Origin: a virus
Length of the DNA stretch: 64,000 bases
IMG/VR virus record: IMGVR_UViG_3300017605_000706
Location: 1 to 64,000 of that record
Direction: 5' to 3' (one strand)
A program made the position numbers and the translations under genes. Below are positions 63,892 through 64,000 of this stretch, piece by piece (position 1 is the first letter of the stretch; every line of letters starts with the position of its first letter). The notes under the pieces are model-generated. The model was not told where the DNA came from. It did no database searches and saw only the letters and a list, made by a program, of their open reading frames with translations.

Positions 63892-64000
63892 ATGACGATC
63901 CTAGCCCATCTTACCAAGCCGGACCTGTTGATCTTGATTGACGCGCTCACGCAGTACACCAAGGCACCTGTCAAGCCCGAGCCTGAAAATGATCTTGTGA
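63892..64000 (+). CDS. Hypothetical protein, 3' end cut by window edge
   Basis: ATG with CAGAGAC upstream. The visible part is MTILAHLTKPDLLILIDALT, followed by about 16 further residues (Lys/Pro/Glu-rich), and the frame is still open at the window end. Cannot be assigned. Confidence 0.5.
   Translation, partial: MTILAHLTKPDLLILIDALTQYTKAPVKPEPENDLV

Noticed and set aside
1-64000. tRNA genes and CRISPR arrays
   Set aside because: I saw no cloverleaf-like sequence with a T-arm consensus and no regularly spaced direct repeats.

Overview
The window looks like an internal piece of a large double-stranded DNA virus of a bacterium. It has about 125 tightly packed genes, many with ATGA, GTGA or TTGA start/stop overlaps, and starts at ATG, GTG and TTG. 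There is a full set of phage-type replication genes but no rRNA, tRNA, integrase, partition or housekeeping genes. No gap between genes exceeds about 200 bases, so no stretch of 300 bases is empty. Both ends cut through genes. The host cannot be named from sequence; a Gram-negative host is a guess from lipoprotein-like signals and cell-wall enzymes.

Layout. 1-6027 (+): small accessory genes, an RNA ligase and a pair of coiled-coil Zn-type paralogues. 6024-12094 (-): accessory genes ending in a P-loop replicative helicase/ATPase. 12129-24190 (mostly +): the replication and nucleotide block, with a SNF2-type helicase, Cas4/RecB-like nuclease, AAA ATPase, DUF669-like ssDNA-binding protein, a DNA polymerase A fused to an Fe-S uracil-DNA glycosylase domain, thymidylate kinase and a Dam-type methylase. 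24280-28890: an Arg-rich protein, a membrane protein, a second SNF2 helicase (-) and six small paralogues. 28952-39694 (mostly +): the likely virion block. It holds one strongly expressed 148-aa protein followed by a hairpin stack and terminator, many small proteins with a C-terminal membrane anchor, and a family of small Arg/Lys-rich proteins. 40179-47419: a sugar-nucleotide and glycosyltransferase island. 47789-52718: two LamG lectin-like proteins, an SGNH hydrolase, an M23 peptidase and further glycosyltransferases. 53507-59703 (-): more paralogues plus a MoxR ATPase/VWA pair. 59797-64000 (+): small accessory genes with duplicated leaders.

Three features stand out. (1) A family of 17 small proteins, which I call the PWEIH family, is scattered over at least eight loci on both strands; it has an N-terminal Tyr/Trp-Arg-Gly element and a C-terminal D-G-(I/V)-P-W-E-I-H element followed by an Ala-rich helix. 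I recognise no known function. (2) An 18-bp dyad, RGATCA-N6-TGATCY, occurs four times just upstream of virion-block genes. Each arm contains GATC, the virus encodes its own Dam-type methylase, and GATC is roughly five-fold over-represented where I counted it. (3) The virion block has no recognisable tail, portal, terminase or HK97 capsid gene. It is instead rich in single-pass membrane proteins, including three different cell-wall or ester hydrolases each with the same C-terminal anchor, and in Arg-rich proteins. This suggests a membrane-containing, perhaps tailless, virion, although missing genes could lie outside the window.
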